DNA of 64,000 nucleotides from Calditrichaceae bacterium (GCA_013360445.1 JABWBP010000070.1:1-64000), one strand, 5' to 3'; positions 51,186 to 60,936 are shown, counted from the stretch's first letter. The notes: a model not told the origin generated them from the letters alone. Translations and numbers: made by a program.

Positions 51186-52742
51186 ATGTCCCACAAAAAC
51201 GAGTTTTTGTTGACCAAAATTATCGCTACCCTCGGTCCCGCCAGTGAAAGCGTGGAAACCATTCTGCAACTGATCGAAGAAGGCGCACGGGCGTTTCGCA
51301 TTAACTTTTCCCACGGCGCTTTTGAGGAGCACGAGCGCATCCTGAACAACGTCCGCCGCGCCGGGGAGCAGAGCGGCGTTCCCGTGGCCGTAATCGGCGA
51401 CCTCTCCGGGCCGAAAATCCGCATCGGCAAAGTGGCGGAGGGCGGGGTGCGCCTGGCCGCGGGTATGGCAGTGGCTTTTCAAAAAGAGCCGGTGGTCGCC
51501 GGAGAGCCGGCCGGGGACAGCCCGGGGGAGCTTGTTTTTTCCACCACCTATCCCCGCCTGGTGGAAGAGGTGAAACCCGGCCAGCAGGTGCTGTTAGACG
51601 ACGGTTCCGTGCGCCTGGTATGCCTGGATAAAACCGGGAAGGGCGGGAAAGCGAAGCTGATTTGCGAGGCGCGAAACGGCGGGCTGATCACCTCCGGCAA
51701 GGGCATCAACCTTCCCGACACGAATCTTTCCCTGCCGGCCCTCACGGAGAAAGACCAGCGCTGCATCCGGTTTGCCGTGGAGAAGGGCTTCGATTTCCTG
51801 GCGCAGAGCTTTGTGCGCAACGGGGAAGACGTGCGCCTGCTCAAAGACCGCCTGCGCGATCTGGGGGTGCGCCCCACCCGCCCGCGCTCCCGAAAGGAGC
51901 GTGATCAGCAATTTGCCATTATCAGCCGGGAATTCCGGGAGTTCATCCCGGTGATCAGCAAGATCGAAAAACCGCAGGCGGTGGCGAATTTGGAAGAGAT
52001 CATCGCAGAAACCGACGCCGTGATGGTGGCGCGGGGCGATTTGGGAGTTGAAATGGATCTGGCGGAGGTGGCGGTGCTGCAAAAAAGGATTATCGGCTTG
52101 TGCCACGACTACGGCATGCCGGTAATCGTGGCCACCCAAATGCTCCAGAGCATGATCGAAGCGCCGGTACCCACCCGGGCGGAGGTTTCCGACGTGGCCA
52201 ACGCCATCTTCGACGGGGTGGACGCGGTGATGCTCTCCGGGGAAACTGCGGTAGGAAAATGGCCGGTGGAAGCGGTGCGGATGATGAACCGCATTGCCGG
52301 GAAAACCAACCAGTACCTGCGCTCCCGGGCGGTGGACAGCTCATCCCCCCGGAAGCTGCAAGCATTAAAACATCGCACCCCGGCCCTGGCGCACGGGGTA
52401 AAAACCATCGTGCGCGACATCGACGCCCGGCTGATGGCAGTCTGGTCGTCCATGGGCGGGGCGGCGATCTTTCTCTCCCAGCAGCGTATGCCCCGCCCGA
52501 TCATCGCCTTCAGCGCCAACCCGGAAATCCTGCGCCGCATGGCGCTGCTCTACGCCCTTACCCCGGTTTTTATGGAACAACCCGCCAGCACGGCAGAATT
52601 CTTAAAACAGGTCGATGAACTCTTGTTGGAAAAGAAGTGGGCCAGCCGCAACGACCCGATTGTTCTTGTGCTGGCGCAACCGATTCAACAGACCGGCATC
52701 GCCAATGAAATCTGCATCCATTACGTGGGAGAAAGTTTATGA
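51186..52742 (+). CDS. pyk: Pyruvate kinase
   Basis: 518 aa. Converts phosphoenolpyruvate and ADP to pyruvate and ATP. Motifs: K-I-I-A-T-L-G-P-A, R-I-N-F-S-H-G, G-D-L-S-G-P-K-I-R-I-G-K, the catalytic-lysine block I-S-K-I-E-K-P-Q-A, and M-V-A-R-G-D-L-G-V-E. The region before I-S-K-I-E-K carries an extra basic segment (T-R-P-R-S-R-K-E-R) compared with common enzymes. The next gene overlaps by four bases (ATGA). Confidence 0.95.
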   Translation: MSHKNEFLLTKIIATLGPASESVETILQLIEEGARAFRINFSHGAFEEHERILNNVRRAGEQSGVPVAVIGDLSGPKIRIGKVAEGGVRLAAGMAVAFQKEPVVAGEPAGDSPGELVFSTTYPRLVEEVKPGQQVLLDDGSVRLVCLDKTGKGGKAKLICEARNGGLITSGKGINLPDTNLSLPALTEKDQRCIRFAVEKGFDFLAQSFVRNGEDVRLLKDRLRDLGVRPTRPRSRKERDQQFAIISREFREFIPVISKIEKPQAVANLEEIIAETDAVMVARGDLGVEMDLAEVAVLQKRIIGLCHDYGMPVIVATQMLQSMIEAPVPTRAEVSDVANAIFDGVDAVMLSGETAVGKWPVEAVRMMNRIAGKTNQYLRSRAVDSSSPRKLQALKHRTPALAHGVKTIVRDIDARLMAVWSSMGGAAIFLSQQRMPRPIIAFSANPEILRRMALLYALTPVFMEQPASTAEFLKQVDELLLEKKWASRNDPIVLVLAQPIQQTGIANEICIHYVGESL

Positions 52743-53260
52743 GGAAAATTTCCCGGTTTGCCCGGCTGGTTCCCGGCTTCGTGGTATTTCTGCTGCTCCT
52801 GGGCGGCTGCTCCATTAAAGTGCGCCATGAATATGACCGGAAGATAGATTTTAGCAAATATCGCCATTACACCTGGCTGAGTAAACCGGTGGCCAGGAAT
52901 AACCCATCCCTGGCGCGGGCAACCGAATCCGCCATAGAGCAACAGTTGGCCGCCGGGGGTTATGCGCCGGCCTCCCCGGACGAAGCGGATTTCGGGATAC
53001 AATATTACGGAAGAGCAAAAGGCCGGGTAGAGGTGATCGATTATGACTTTAGCGCCTGGAAAGAAGATTATGGCGACCAGGAGCTGGATATTCCGGCCGC
53101 CGAGGAAGTAACCCTGGTTATCGAGATCATCGACTTGAAAAAACGGCAACTCTCCTGGCGCGGCTGGGCGGGGATTCTCATTAAAGATAAGGCAAACCTG
53201 GAAGCGGCGGTTCAAACCACGGTGCTGAAAATTTTAAAAAAATTTCCTCCTCAAAAATAA
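52739..53260 (+). CDS. DUF4136-type lipoprotein
   Basis: 173 aa with a lipoprotein signal (F-L-L-L-L-G-G-C, Cys24) followed by the DUF4136 pattern: D-F-S-K-Y-R-H-Y-T-W near the N-terminus, an acid-rich centre, and L-S-W-R-G-W-A near the C-terminus. Probably envelope-located; function unknown. Translationally coupled to pyk through an ATGA overlap. Confidence 0.85.
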   Translation: MRKISRFARLVPGFVVFLLLLGGCSIKVRHEYDRKIDFSKYRHYTWLSKPVARNNPSLARATESAIEQQLAAGGYAPASPDEADFGIQYYGRAKGRVEVIDYDFSAWKEDYGDQELDIPAAEEVTLVIEIIDLKKRQLSWRGWAGILIKDKANLEAAVQTTVLKILKKFPPQK

Positions 53261-53322
53261 ATCCCATGAAGCATTTCAATCAATTTTAGCATATATTTTT
53301 TCTTTCAAGAAAAGGAACCGGC

Positions 53323-54366
53323 ATGGCATCGGAAAATAATCCTACCTCGATTTCCAGATCGGGGCGCCTTTTGATCAATTGCGCCGCTTTTGTCGTTGTC
53401 ACCGCAGGAATTCGCGCCGCCAACTCCCTGTTCGTACCCTTTCTGTTGTCGCTGTTCATTGCCATTATTTGCCTGTCTCCTTATTTATGGCTGCAAAAGC
53501 GGAAGGTGCCTACCGGCGTCGCCTTGTTGCTGGTCATTCTGGGCATTCTGGCGATCGGTTCGACGATCGGAACCGTGGTGGGGGCGTCGGTTAACAGTTT
53601 TGCCAATAATTTGCCCCGTTATTCTGCTATTTTGAGGGAAAAAACCCTCCTCATCACCGAATTGATGGCCAATGCCGGATTTAAGCTTCCCAGCGTTCCG
53701 CTTACGGAAACCCTGGGCCTGGATGAACCGCTGCAACTAATCGGGGGATTCTTAGGCGCCCTGGGCAAGGTGCTCAGCAATACCGTGCTGATCATCCTGA
53801 CGGTGGTGTTCATCCTCTTAGAAGCCTCGAGCTTCCCGGCCAAGCTGCGAGTGGCGTTCCAAAGCCCGGAAACCTCTCTCAATAATTTTGACAAGGTTCA
53901 CGAGAACATCAAGCGCTACATGGCCTTGAAAACCCTGGTCAGCCTGGGTACCGGTTTCTTCGTCGCCATCTGGCTGCTCATCTTAGGGATCGATTATCCC
54001 CTGCTCTGGGGATTGATGGCTTTTTTGCTGAATTACATTCCCAATATCGGTTCCATAATCGCGGCGGTGCCCGCGGTGCTGTTGGGATTGATTCAATACG
54101 GATTCGGCTCCGCCTTGCTGGTAACCGGGGGGTACCTGGTGGTCAATTTCGTATTTGGCAACATGCTGGAACCGCGATTGATGGGGCGGGGGCTGGGGTT
54201 ATCTACCCTGGTGGTGTTCTTATCGCTGGTTTTCTGGGGATGGGTTTTGGGACCGGTGGGAATGCTGCTCTCGGTTCCCTTGACCATGACGGCCAAAATC
54301 GCCCTGGACAGCAACGAGGATACGCGCTGGCTTGCGATCATGCTGGGTTCTTCCAAACAACCGTAA
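53323..54366 (+). CDS. AI-2E family (PerM-like) membrane transporter
   Basis: 347 aa with about seven or eight membrane segments in the family pattern: two close N-terminal helices, a cytoplasmic loop, and a conserved C-terminal block (L-W-G-L-M-A-F-L-L-N-Y-I-P-N-I-G-S-I, then V-F-L-S-L-V-F-W-G-W-V-L-G-P-V-G). Members export autoinducer-2 or exchange ions; the substrate cannot be told from sequence. Confidence 0.92.
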   Translation: MASENNPTSISRSGRLLINCAAFVVVTAGIRAANSLFVPFLLSLFIAIICLSPYLWLQKRKVPTGVALLLVILGILAIGSTIGTVVGASVNSFANNLPRYSAILREKTLLITELMANAGFKLPSVPLTETLGLDEPLQLIGGFLGALGKVLSNTVLIILTVVFILLEASSFPAKLRVAFQSPETSLNNFDKVHENIKRYMALKTLVSLGTGFFVAIWLLILGIDYPLLWGLMAFLLNYIPNIGSIIAAVPAVLLGLIQYGFGSALLVTGGYLVVNFVFGNMLEPRLMGRGLGLSTLVVFLSLVFWGWVLGPVGMLLSVPLTMTAKIALDSNEDTRWLAIMLGSSKQP

Positions 54367-54387
54367 CATTCTTCTCATTTAATGGTT

Positions 54388-54545
54388 GTTACTATTCAGC
54401 CACAGAGACCACAGAGGTCACAGAGGAAGATTTGGGGGTATCCACCACTTCGTGGAGAGCATTTAGAGCCTTATATCCCTGTATGGAATTTTTTTATGTC
54501 TCTGTGCTCTCTGTGGCCTCTGTGGCAAAACGCCTGAATAGTTAC
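54388..54545. mobile_element. Non-autonomous element family A, copy 3 (inverted)
   Basis: 158 bp, reverse orientation to copies 1 and 2. Ends GTTACTATTCAG and CTGAATAGTTAC; arms CCACAGAGACCACAGAGG and CTCTGTGGCCTCTGTGG. Exact 8-bp duplications TAATGGTT lie at 54380-54387 and 54546-54553. About 27 bases longer than copy 1 because of extra central sequence (54433-54460). Confidence 0.88.
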
Positions 54546-54585
54546 TAATGGTTTAAACATTATCCACTAACGACAGGATTTGTGT

Positions 54586-55512
54586 ATGAAACTGCCCCCA
54601 ACCGCTAATTATCTTCCGCTACGATTTATTGCCATTGGGATGTTATCGTGGCTGCTTTTTGCCATGCTGAGCGCCTGCGCCCATAAAAAAATCGCCATGC
54701 CCCCGGTAACGCCGGCACCTACGGGGAACTATCACTTCGGCAAATTCGTCTGGCATGATCTCCTGACCAATGATATCCCCTCGGCAAAAAAGTTCTACGG
54801 GGCGCTCTTCGGGTGGGAATTCGAGAGCAGCCAGCCCGGGGATACCGCTTTCACGGTCATCAAGTACAAAGGTCTCCCAATCGGAAGCATGATATATATA
54901 AAGCGATTGAACCCGGAGGTCAGCGAATCCCGCTGGCTGGCTTCCCTGTCGGTAGCAGACGTCGGCCAGGCCGTGGAGCACTTCCGCACTAACGGCGGGA
55001 AAATATACCGGGAGCCGAAAAATTATCCCGAGCGGGGACGTTTGGCCGTGGTAGGCGATCCGCAGGGAGCGGTGCTGGCCTTGCTGAAGGCGAGCGGCGG
55101 CGACCCGGCGGATGAGAAACCGGAATTCAACCAGTGGTTTTGGCATGAGCTGATTACGGAAAACCCCGATGAAGCGGTATCTTTCTACGAAGCTCTGGTC
55201 GATTACCGGCACGAAGCGCGGGAAGTGCGCAAAGGGATAACTTATTATGTTCTTAAGAATGAGACCGTTCCCCGCGCCGGGGTCTTGAAGGCTCCCTGGG
55301 AGGGAATCCCGCCGGTCTGGCTGCCTTACGTCCGGGTGGAAGATGTCTCGCCGCTGGCTGCACGGGTGGAATCGTTGGGCGGGCGGCTCATTCTTGCTCC
55401 CGATTCAACCATTCGCAACGGCAGCGTGGCGATTATCGCTGATCCCACCGGGGCCGCCGTGGCCATTCAAAAATGGCCCTTTGAAGCTTCTGAAAGGAGT
55501 GAATCCCAATGA
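54586..55512 (+). CDS. Lipoprotein with two glyoxalase-like (VOC) domains
   Basis: 308 aa from the ATG at 54586 (a GTG lies two codons earlier). A hydrophobic leader ends M-L-S-A-C, a lipobox. Two VOC domains follow, at about 50-160 (F-V-W-H-D-L-L-T-N-D-I, F-Y-G-A-L-F-G-W) and about 180-300 (F-W-H-E-L-I-T-E-N, F-Y-E-A-L-V-D-Y). Exported VOC proteins are uncommon; the reaction is unknown. The next gene overlaps by four bases. Confidence 0.85.
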   Translation: MKLPPTANYLPLRFIAIGMLSWLLFAMLSACAHKKIAMPPVTPAPTGNYHFGKFVWHDLLTNDIPSAKKFYGALFGWEFESSQPGDTAFTVIKYKGLPIGSMIYIKRLNPEVSESRWLASLSVADVGQAVEHFRTNGGKIYREPKNYPERGRLAVVGDPQGAVLALLKASGGDPADEKPEFNQWFWHELITENPDEAVSFYEALVDYRHEAREVRKGITYYVLKNETVPRAGVLKAPWEGIPPVWLPYVRVEDVSPLAARVESLGGRLILAPDSTIRNGSVAIIADPTGAAVAIQKWPFEASERSESQ

Positions 55513-55832
55513 AATCGTTTTTTAGACTGACAATGATGGCTTTTGCCGCGGTGCTCGCTTTAACTCTCGCCGCTTGCGGGCCGGCTACCCACGTAAGTGT
55601 TGGGGTGGGCGTTCATGTGCCGGGAGGCTGGGGACCCTATGGGCCCTATCCCGGCGGAAGCGTATGGGTAGGCTCGCCGGTCTATCCCCCTTATTATTAT
55701 CCCTTAAAGCCCGGCGAAGACCAGAATCGGGAGTTTGTGCGGAATGGCGGCAAAGAAGAGGTGATTTTTACCGGCGTTCAGGAATTTCCGGTTGAACTGG
55801 GTGAGACTTCTGCGAGCCAGCCTGCCGAATAA
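55509..55832 (+). CDS. Small Gly/Pro/Tyr-rich lipoprotein
   Basis: 107 aa: signal with lipobox L-A-A-C, then a low-complexity Gly/Pro/Tyr segment (V-P-G-G-W-G-P-Y-G-P-Y-P-G-G) and a charged tail. AAAGGAG precedes the ATG, and the ATGA overlap couples it to the VOC lipoprotein gene. Function unknown. Confidence 0.8.
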   Translation: MKSFFRLTMMAFAAVLALTLAACGPATHVSVGVGVHVPGGWGPYGPYPGGSVWVGSPVYPPYYYPLKPGEDQNREFVRNGGKEEVIFTGVQEFPVELGETSASQPAE

Positions 55833-55846
55833 CCGGCAGCAGAATT

Positions 55847-57289
55847 CTATTTCTGCCAGAACGCCGGGGAGAACAGTATCACCACGGTAAACACCTCCAA
55901 ACGCCCCAGCAACATCAGGAATGAGAGCAACCATTTGCCCAGGAAAGGAATGTGGGCGTAGTTATCCATCGGTCCCACGCTGCCCAGCCCCGGGCCGACG
56001 TTTCCTAAAGTCGCCGCCACCGCCCCGAATGCGGAGGCGATGTCCAATCCCAGCATTGCCATCACAAATACGCCTAAAGCAAAAATAAAAATATAGAGCA
56101 CCGAAAAACCGAGAATGTTGCTCAACACCTCCCGGTTGACGGTGGTGCTGCCGATCCGCACCGGCACCACGGCGTGGGGGTGCAGCAAGCGAACGATCTC
56201 CGAAAAAACGAATTTGGTGAGCACGAAAATCCGGATGACCTTCATCCCGCCCCCGGTAGAACCGGCGCACCCGCCGACGAACATCAGGAAGAACAGGATA
56301 ACCTGGGAGCCGGAAGACCAGTGCTCGTAATCCGCGGTGGCGTAGCCGGTGGTGGTGATGATGGAGGCCACCTGGAACAAGGTATCGCGAAATACCTTGA
56401 AAACCGGCTGGCGGGAGTGCAGAAAGGTATCCAGGCCGATAAAAAAAGTTGCCAGCCCGATAATCGCCAGGAAGAACAGGAATTCCTGGTTTCTCAAATA
56501 GACTTTGAAATCCCCGCGCAAAAAACGGTAATGAAGCGCAAAGTTAGTGCCCGCCAGGATCATGAACAATATCACCACGTAATCGATGAACCCGCTGGCA
56601 TACGCGCCGATGCTGGCGTTGCGGGTGGAATACCCCCCGGTGGCCAGAGTGCCGAAAGCGTGACACAGCGATTCGAACAAACTCATTCCTCCCAGCATCA
56701 GCAAGCCGGTTTGCACCAGGGTAAATACCAGATAAACGCCCCAGAGAATTTTGGCAGTTTCGGCAATACGGGGAGTCAGCTTGTCCGCCACCGGCCCGGG
56801 AACTTCCGCCTTGAAAAGCTGCATGCCCCCCACGCCCAGGAAAGGCAAAATCGCCAGGGAGAGCACGATGATGCCCATCCCCCCGATCCAGTGGGTCAGG
56901 CTGCGCCAGAACAGCAGCCCGTGGGGCAGGCTTTCGATGTTGGTCAGGATGGTCGCCCCGGTGGTGGTGAAGCCGGACACGGTCTCGAAAAAAGCGTCGG
57001 TAAAGGAGGGAATGTAGCCGGAGAGCACGAAGGGGATGCTGCCAAACAGCGAAAAGAACAGCCAGCCGAGCGCCACGACCGCAAACCCTTCCTTGGCGCG
57101 CAAATCGCCCCGGAAACGGCTGAACCGGAACGCCGCAAAACCGGCAAAAAAGGTGAGAAAGGCGCTCATGATCAGGGCAAGATAATCGGAGTCGCCGTAA
57201 TAAAGCGAGAAGGGAACCGGCAGCAGCATGGCCGCGGCCAGGAACATCATCAGGAAACCAAGGATATTGAGAGTGCTGGAAAGGTGCAT
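55847..57289 (-). CDS. trkH: Potassium uptake protein TrkH
   Basis: 480 aa inner-membrane channel subunit. Four pore-loop/filter repeats are visible: [27 protein letters not shown], and L-G-N-V-G-P-G-L-G. It works with the NAD(H)/nucleotide-binding TrkA encoded upstream on the same strand. The two genes are separated by a 205-bp repeat-rich spacer rather than overlapping. Confidence 0.95.
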   Translation of the reverse strand: MHLSSTLNILGFLMMFLAAAMLLPVPFSLYYGDSDYLALIMSAFLTFFAGFAAFRFSRFRGDLRAKEGFAVVALGWLFFSLFGSIPFVLSGYIPSFTDAFFETVSGFTTTGATILTNIESLPHGLLFWRSLTHWIGGMGIIVLSLAILPFLGVGGMQLFKAEVPGPVADKLTPRIAETAKILWGVYLVFTLVQTGLLMLGGMSLFESLCHAFGTLATGGYSTRNASIGAYASGFIDYVVILFMILAGTNFALHYRFLRGDFKVYLRNQEFLFFLAIIGLATFFIGLDTFLHSRQPVFKVFRDTLFQVASIITTTGYATADYEHWSSGSQVILFFLMFVGGCAGSTGGGMKVIRIFVLTKFVFSEIVRLLHPHAVVPVRIGSTTVNREVLSNILGFSVLYIFIFALGVFVMAMLGLDIASAFGAVAATLGNVGPGLGSVGPMDNYAHIPFLGKWLLSFLMLLGRLEVFTVVILFSPAFWQK

Positions 57290-57297
57290 GGCGGTTT

Positions 57298-57486
57298 TGA
57301 TGTCATTTGCGCTGCGCGCGTCAGTTGCTTTGCGTCATTACGCTGCGCTGTCATTTGCGCTGCGCGTGTCATTTGGCTGCGCCGTCATTAAGCTTCGCTG
57401 TCCTTTATTGTCATTCATGGGCGGAGGCTAATAGGCAATGAATGACAACCAATGACAATAATTGACGCGCGCAGCGCAAATGACGC
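57298..57486. repeat. TCATTTGCGCTGCG repeat cluster between trkA and trkH
   Basis: TGTCATTTGCGCTGCGC and variants recur about five times at 57302-57400 as short direct repeats, and TTTGCGCTGCGCGCGTCA occurs inverted at 57462-57480. The cluster separates two genes normally in one operon and would form strong RNA structure. Confidence 0.7.
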
Positions 57487-57494
57487 GAAGCCGA

Positions 57495-58832
57495 TTATTT
57501 GAACAGCTTCTCCACCTCCCCAATCGCCTGGGGGAGTGAAAATATCACCACTTTATCCCCCGGCTGGATAACCGTATCCCCCCGGGGAATGATTACCGCT
57601 TCATCCTGAATTACCGCCCCCACGATGGCGTGTTTGGGAAAATCCGTCTCCTTCAAGGGCTTGCGGGTAATTTTGGACTTGTGAGAAGCGATATACTCCA
57701 CGACCTGCGCGTCCACTCCCGGCAGGGTGGCGATGGTCGCCACGTGCTGGTGGCGGATATAGCGCAGCACCGCGTTTACGGTAATCAGTTGTTTACTGAC
57801 CACCGCATCCATGCCGATGGTCGGGGTGATCGGCAAATATTCGGTATTGTTCACCAGCGCAATCGTGCGCGGAACTTTCAGGTGGCGGGCTACCAGGGTA
57901 GCGATGATATTGGTTTCGTCGCTGCCGGTAACGGCGACAAATGCGTCCATGTCCGTAATTCCCTCCACCGCTAACAGGTCGATGTCCGTGCCGTCCCCAT
58001 GAATGATCAGCGATTTGGGCAGCAGATCGGCGATCTCCTCCGATTTGGCCTTTCTGCTCTCGATGATTTTGACGTGAATGTTTTCGCTGATTTCCCGGGC
58101 GATAAACTGCCCGATCAACCCCCCGCCTAAGATCATTACGTTATTGATGCGGGTATCGGCTTTACCGGTCAAGCGGATGATTTCCGGCAGGGATTGGGTA
58201 TCGCAGAGCACGAACAACTGGTCACCCGCAACTAAAATATCGTCCCCCCGGGGGATCAGGGTGCGCTCCTTGCGGTTGATGGCCACGATTCGCATGGGCA
58301 GCTCGCTGATCTCATCGCCGAGGTTTTTCAGGGGAATGCGCAGGATGGGGGAATTGCCTTCCAGGCGGATTCCGATGAGATGGATTTTTCCGTTCTCGAA
58401 CTCGATGACGTCGGTGGCGGCAGATTGCCGGATCAGGCGGTGAATGGCGTCCGCGGTTTCCTTTTCCGGGTGAATGATCATATCCGGCCCCAATTCATGC
58501 CGGGGAATGATAAAATCCGGCCGGGTATATTCATAATTGCGCACCCGGGCGATGGCGGAGGGAACCCCGGCGCGTTTGGCCATCTGGCAAATCAGGATAT
58601 TCAGCTCATCATCGTTGGTCATCGCCGCCACAACGTCTGCCCGGGAGAGGTTCGCTTTTTTGAGCACTTCGTAACTGCCGCCATGCCCTTCGATCACAAA
58701 GGCGTCTAACTGTTCGCTGGCGCGTTTCGCTTTTACGGGATCATTGTCGATGAGGGTGATGTCGTGGTCTTGCGACAGCCGCTTGGTCAGTTGAAACCCA
58801 ATGGTCCCTGCGCCGATGGTTAATATTTTCAT
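57495..58832 (-). CDS. trkA: Trk potassium system regulatory subunit TrkA
   Basis: 445 aa with two tandem RCK units: a Rossmann N domain at the start (I-G-A-G-T-I-G-F-Q) plus a TrkA-C domain, then a second N domain at about 230 (M-I-L-G-G-G-L-I-G-Q-F) plus a TrkA-C domain. It binds NAD(H)/ATP and gates TrkH. First gene of the pair on the minus strand. Confidence 0.95.
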   Translation of the reverse strand: MKILTIGAGTIGFQLTKRLSQDHDITLIDNDPVKAKRASEQLDAFVIEGHGGSYEVLKKANLSRADVVAAMTNDDELNILICQMAKRAGVPSAIARVRNYEYTRPDFIIPRHELGPDMIIHPEKETADAIHRLIRQSAATDVIEFENGKIHLIGIRLEGNSPILRIPLKNLGDEISELPMRIVAINRKERTLIPRGDDILVAGDQLFVLCDTQSLPEIIRLTGKADTRINNVMILGGGLIGQFIAREISENIHVKIIESRKAKSEEIADLLPKSLIIHGDGTDIDLLAVEGITDMDAFVAVTGSDETNIIATLVARHLKVPRTIALVNNTEYLPITPTIGMDAVVSKQLITVNAVLRYIRHQHVATIATLPGVDAQVVEYIASHKSKITRKPLKETDFPKHAIVGAVIQDEAVIIPRGDTVIQPGDKVVIFSLPQAIGEVEKLFK

Positions 58833-58862
58833 AAAAGAGCGCTCCGCAAACTCATCATCGCC

Positions 58863-59402
58863 TCAACAGGGAATATCGAACCGGGTTAGCACCTGGAGGA
58901 TCCCGCGGCAGAATTGGGGCAGATCATCCGGGCGGCGGCTGGAGACGTGGTGGCGGTCGATTACCAGCGCTTCGTCCACCCAGATCGCACCGGCGTTTTC
59001 CAGATCATCTTTGATCCCCGGCGTGGAGGTGCAGCGAATTCCGCTCATAATCTTAGCGGAAATGGGAATCCAGCCGGCGTGGCAAATATAGGCGACTAAT
59101 TTTTCAGCCTCGTGGAACCGGCGGGTCAATTCCAGCACCTCGGGTAGGCGGCGCAGCTTATCCGGGGCAAACCCGCCGGGAATTACCAGCCCCTCGAAAT
59201 CCTTCTCCTGCACGTCGGCGATGGCGGCATCGGATTTACAGGGATAGCCATGCTTGCCCTGGTACACTTTTCCCCCTTGCGGGCCTGCCGTCACCACCTC
59301 CGCCCCCGCTTCGATCAGGCGCAGCCTGGGATACCACAATTCTAAGTCTTCGTAGATGTCATCCACGAACATCAAAATCTTTTTACCACTCAGTTCATCC
59401 AT
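58863..59402 (-). CDS. DJ-1/PfpI family protein
   Basis: 179 aa. Nucleophile-elbow Cys107 in Y-I-C-H-A-G-W, with Glu18 (I-Y-E-D-L-E) in the expected supporting position and G-P-Q-G-G-K-V-Y-Q-G-K-H-G-Y in the substrate region. Resembles YhbO/PfpI proteins with deglycase or chaperone roles; the exact activity is debated for the whole family. Confidence 0.9.
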   Translation of the reverse strand: MDELSGKKILMFVDDIYEDLELWYPRLRLIEAGAEVVTAGPQGGKVYQGKHGYPCKSDAAIADVQEKDFEGLVIPGGFAPDKLRRLPEVLELTRRFHEAEKLVAYICHAGWIPISAKIMSGIRCTSTPGIKDDLENAGAIWVDEALVIDRHHVSSRRPDDLPQFCRGILQVLTRFDIPC

Positions 59403-59417
59403 ACGGCATTTTCTCCA

Positions 59418-59840
59418 TTACTTATCTAAAACCGCCAGGGTCAGCCGGCTGATGCAGACCAGTTTTCCCGCGGGATTGGAAATCCGGATTTCCCACACCT
59501 GGATTTTGCCCCCCAAGTGCAGCGGCGTGGCCGCGCCCTCCACGTAACCGTCCGTTACCGCCCGGATATGGTTGGCGTTGATCTCGATGCCCACGCAGTG
59601 TCTTTTGGCCGGGTCGATGCACAATGAAGCGGCAATGCTGCCCAGCGATTCCGCCAGCGCCGCCGAAGCGCCGCCGTGCAGCAATCCTGCGGGCTGTTTG
59701 GTGCGCCGGTCCACCGGCATCCGCCCTTTGATGAAATTATCGCCCAATTCGGTAATCTCGATCCCGATATGCTCCAGCATGGTATTTTTCGATAAAGGAA
59801 TAATCTCTTCCACGCTATAATCTTTGAACCAGATGCTCAT
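59418..59840 (-). CDS. Hotdog-fold acyl-CoA thioesterase (PaaI/YdiI type)
   Basis: 140 aa from the ATG at 59840, preceded by GGAGAAG; the frame opens further up at 59948 through repeat sequence. The motif G-L-L-H-G-G-A-S-A-A-L-A-E-S is the active-site helix of the 1,4-dihydroxy-2-naphthoyl-CoA/4-hydroxybenzoyl-CoA-type thioesterases, followed by V-G-I-E-I-N-A-N-H. A menaquinone-pathway role is possible. Confidence 0.9.
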   Translation of the reverse strand: MSIWFKDYSVEEIIPLSKNTMLEHIGIEITELGDNFIKGRMPVDRRTKQPAGLLHGGASAALAESLGSIAASLCIDPAKRHCVGIEINANHIRAVTDGYVEGAATPLHLGGKIQVWEIRISNPAGKLVCISRLTLAVLDK

Positions 59841-59878
59841 GATCTTCTCCGCTATCGCGTTTTTTAGGAAAAAAATTG

Positions 59879-60036
59879 CATAGCGCAGAGAGCATGGCGC
59901 ATGGGGCATAGCGCAGAGCGTTGTATGAGGCCGTCTCACCCATTGCACCTTACTCCCTGCGCCTCACTCTCTCTGCTCTCTGCGCCATGCGCTTTGCTCT
60001 CTGCGCCATGCGCTTTGCTCTTTGCGCTATGCGCTT
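59879..60036. repeat. GCGCAGAGAGCATGGCGCAT repeat array with inverted halves
   Basis: The left part (59880-59920) has CATAGCGCAGAG repeats. The right part (59974-60036) has about three tandem copies of a 22-bp unit TGCTCTCTGCGCCATGCGCT, the reverse complement. The array reaches into the last codons of the HAD gene (end 60027). Confidence 0.8.
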
Positions 60037-60740
60037 GCCCCCTTCCGGTGCAGCAGCGCCGCCAGCGCCTTCAAATCGGCAACTTCCAGATCCGGCTCCG
60101 CATAGGCCGGGGGGGTGGCGCCAAATCCCTCCACTTGCTTGCGCCGGTTCACCCACACCGTGGCCAAACCGCTCCGTTTGGCCGGGACAATATCATGGTA
60201 AATGCTCTGCGCCACGTGGAGGATTTTAGATTTAGGCAGGCCGATCCGCCGCACCAGCTCCCGGAAATTCTGGTCCGCCGGTTTGTAGGAGCGTAATTGC
60301 TGGGCGGTGACCACCCAGTCAAAATGCACGTGAAGGTGTTTGAGGGAGCGGGCGATAAGGTCGTCGTCGATATTCGAGAGGATCGCTAATTTGAAGTGTT
60401 TTTTCAACTCCTGGAGGGCTTTAACAGTATCGGGAAAGGGATGCCAGGAGGGGATTGCCTGGGTCAGGGAGTTCAACTCGGATTCCGTGGGTTTAAAACC
60501 GGTTTCCTCGCCGATCCCTTTCATTACCAGGCGGAGAATGGTTTTGTAATCCTTGAATTCCCCCCCCTCGGCCTCGGATTCTAACTGGGCGTAGAGGTCC
60601 AGGATTTGCGCATCGGTCTGCTTAACATCGTGCGCCTCCAATACCGGTCGAACCGCCTGCAGAATGCCGCTTTCCCAGTCGATGAGCGTACCGTAACAAT
60701 CAAAACTCAATACTTTAAACCGTCTAATTTCCACCACCAT
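60027..60740 (-). CDS. HAD family hydrolase (haloacid dehalogenase type II-like)
   Basis: 237 aa. Nucleophile Asp14 (L-S-F-D-C-Y-G-T-L-I-D), motif II S-N-I-D-D-D, motif III lysine in L-R-S-Y-K-P, and H-V-A-Q-S-I-Y-H-D-I as motif IV. The cap domain is type I. Dehalogenase or phosphatase activity cannot be separated from sequence. The final R-K-G-A-S-A is encoded by the edge of the repeat array at 59879-60036. Confidence 0.88.
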   Translation of the reverse strand: MVVEIRRFKVLSFDCYGTLIDWESGILQAVRPVLEAHDVKQTDAQILDLYAQLESEAEGGEFKDYKTILRLVMKGIGEETGFKPTESELNSLTQAIPSWHPFPDTVKALQELKKHFKLAILSNIDDDLIARSLKHLHVHFDWVVTAQQLRSYKPADQNFRELVRRIGLPKSKILHVAQSIYHDIVPAKRSGLATVWVNRRKQVEGFGATPPAYAEPDLEVADLKALAALLHRKGASA

Positions 60741-60837
60741 TACCCCTGCAAGTTTTATGGAGGCGGAAATTAATCATATAAGAGCACAAACGCAAATAGA
60801 GGGAAAATGACCGGGCAGCCGGAAGACCCGGGCATAT

Positions 60838-60873
60838 CGCCAATCGCCCATCGAAAATTATTGGCGATTGGCG
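60838..60873. repeat. 11-bp perfect inverted repeat
   Basis: CGCCAATCGCC and GGCGATTGGCG flank a 14-nt loop between the FBPase stop and HAD start. There is no T tract, so termination is doubtful. Confidence 0.6.
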
Positions 60874-60936
60874 AAGTAAGGTTAAACCTGCGGGTCTCGG
60901 CGATGTTGTGTTTCGATTCGATAATGCTCCTTCTCC

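Noticed and set aside
56174-57391. 405-aa plus-strand frame opposite trkH
   Set aside because: Antisense shadow; Gln/Gly/Glu-rich translation with no membrane or domain features.
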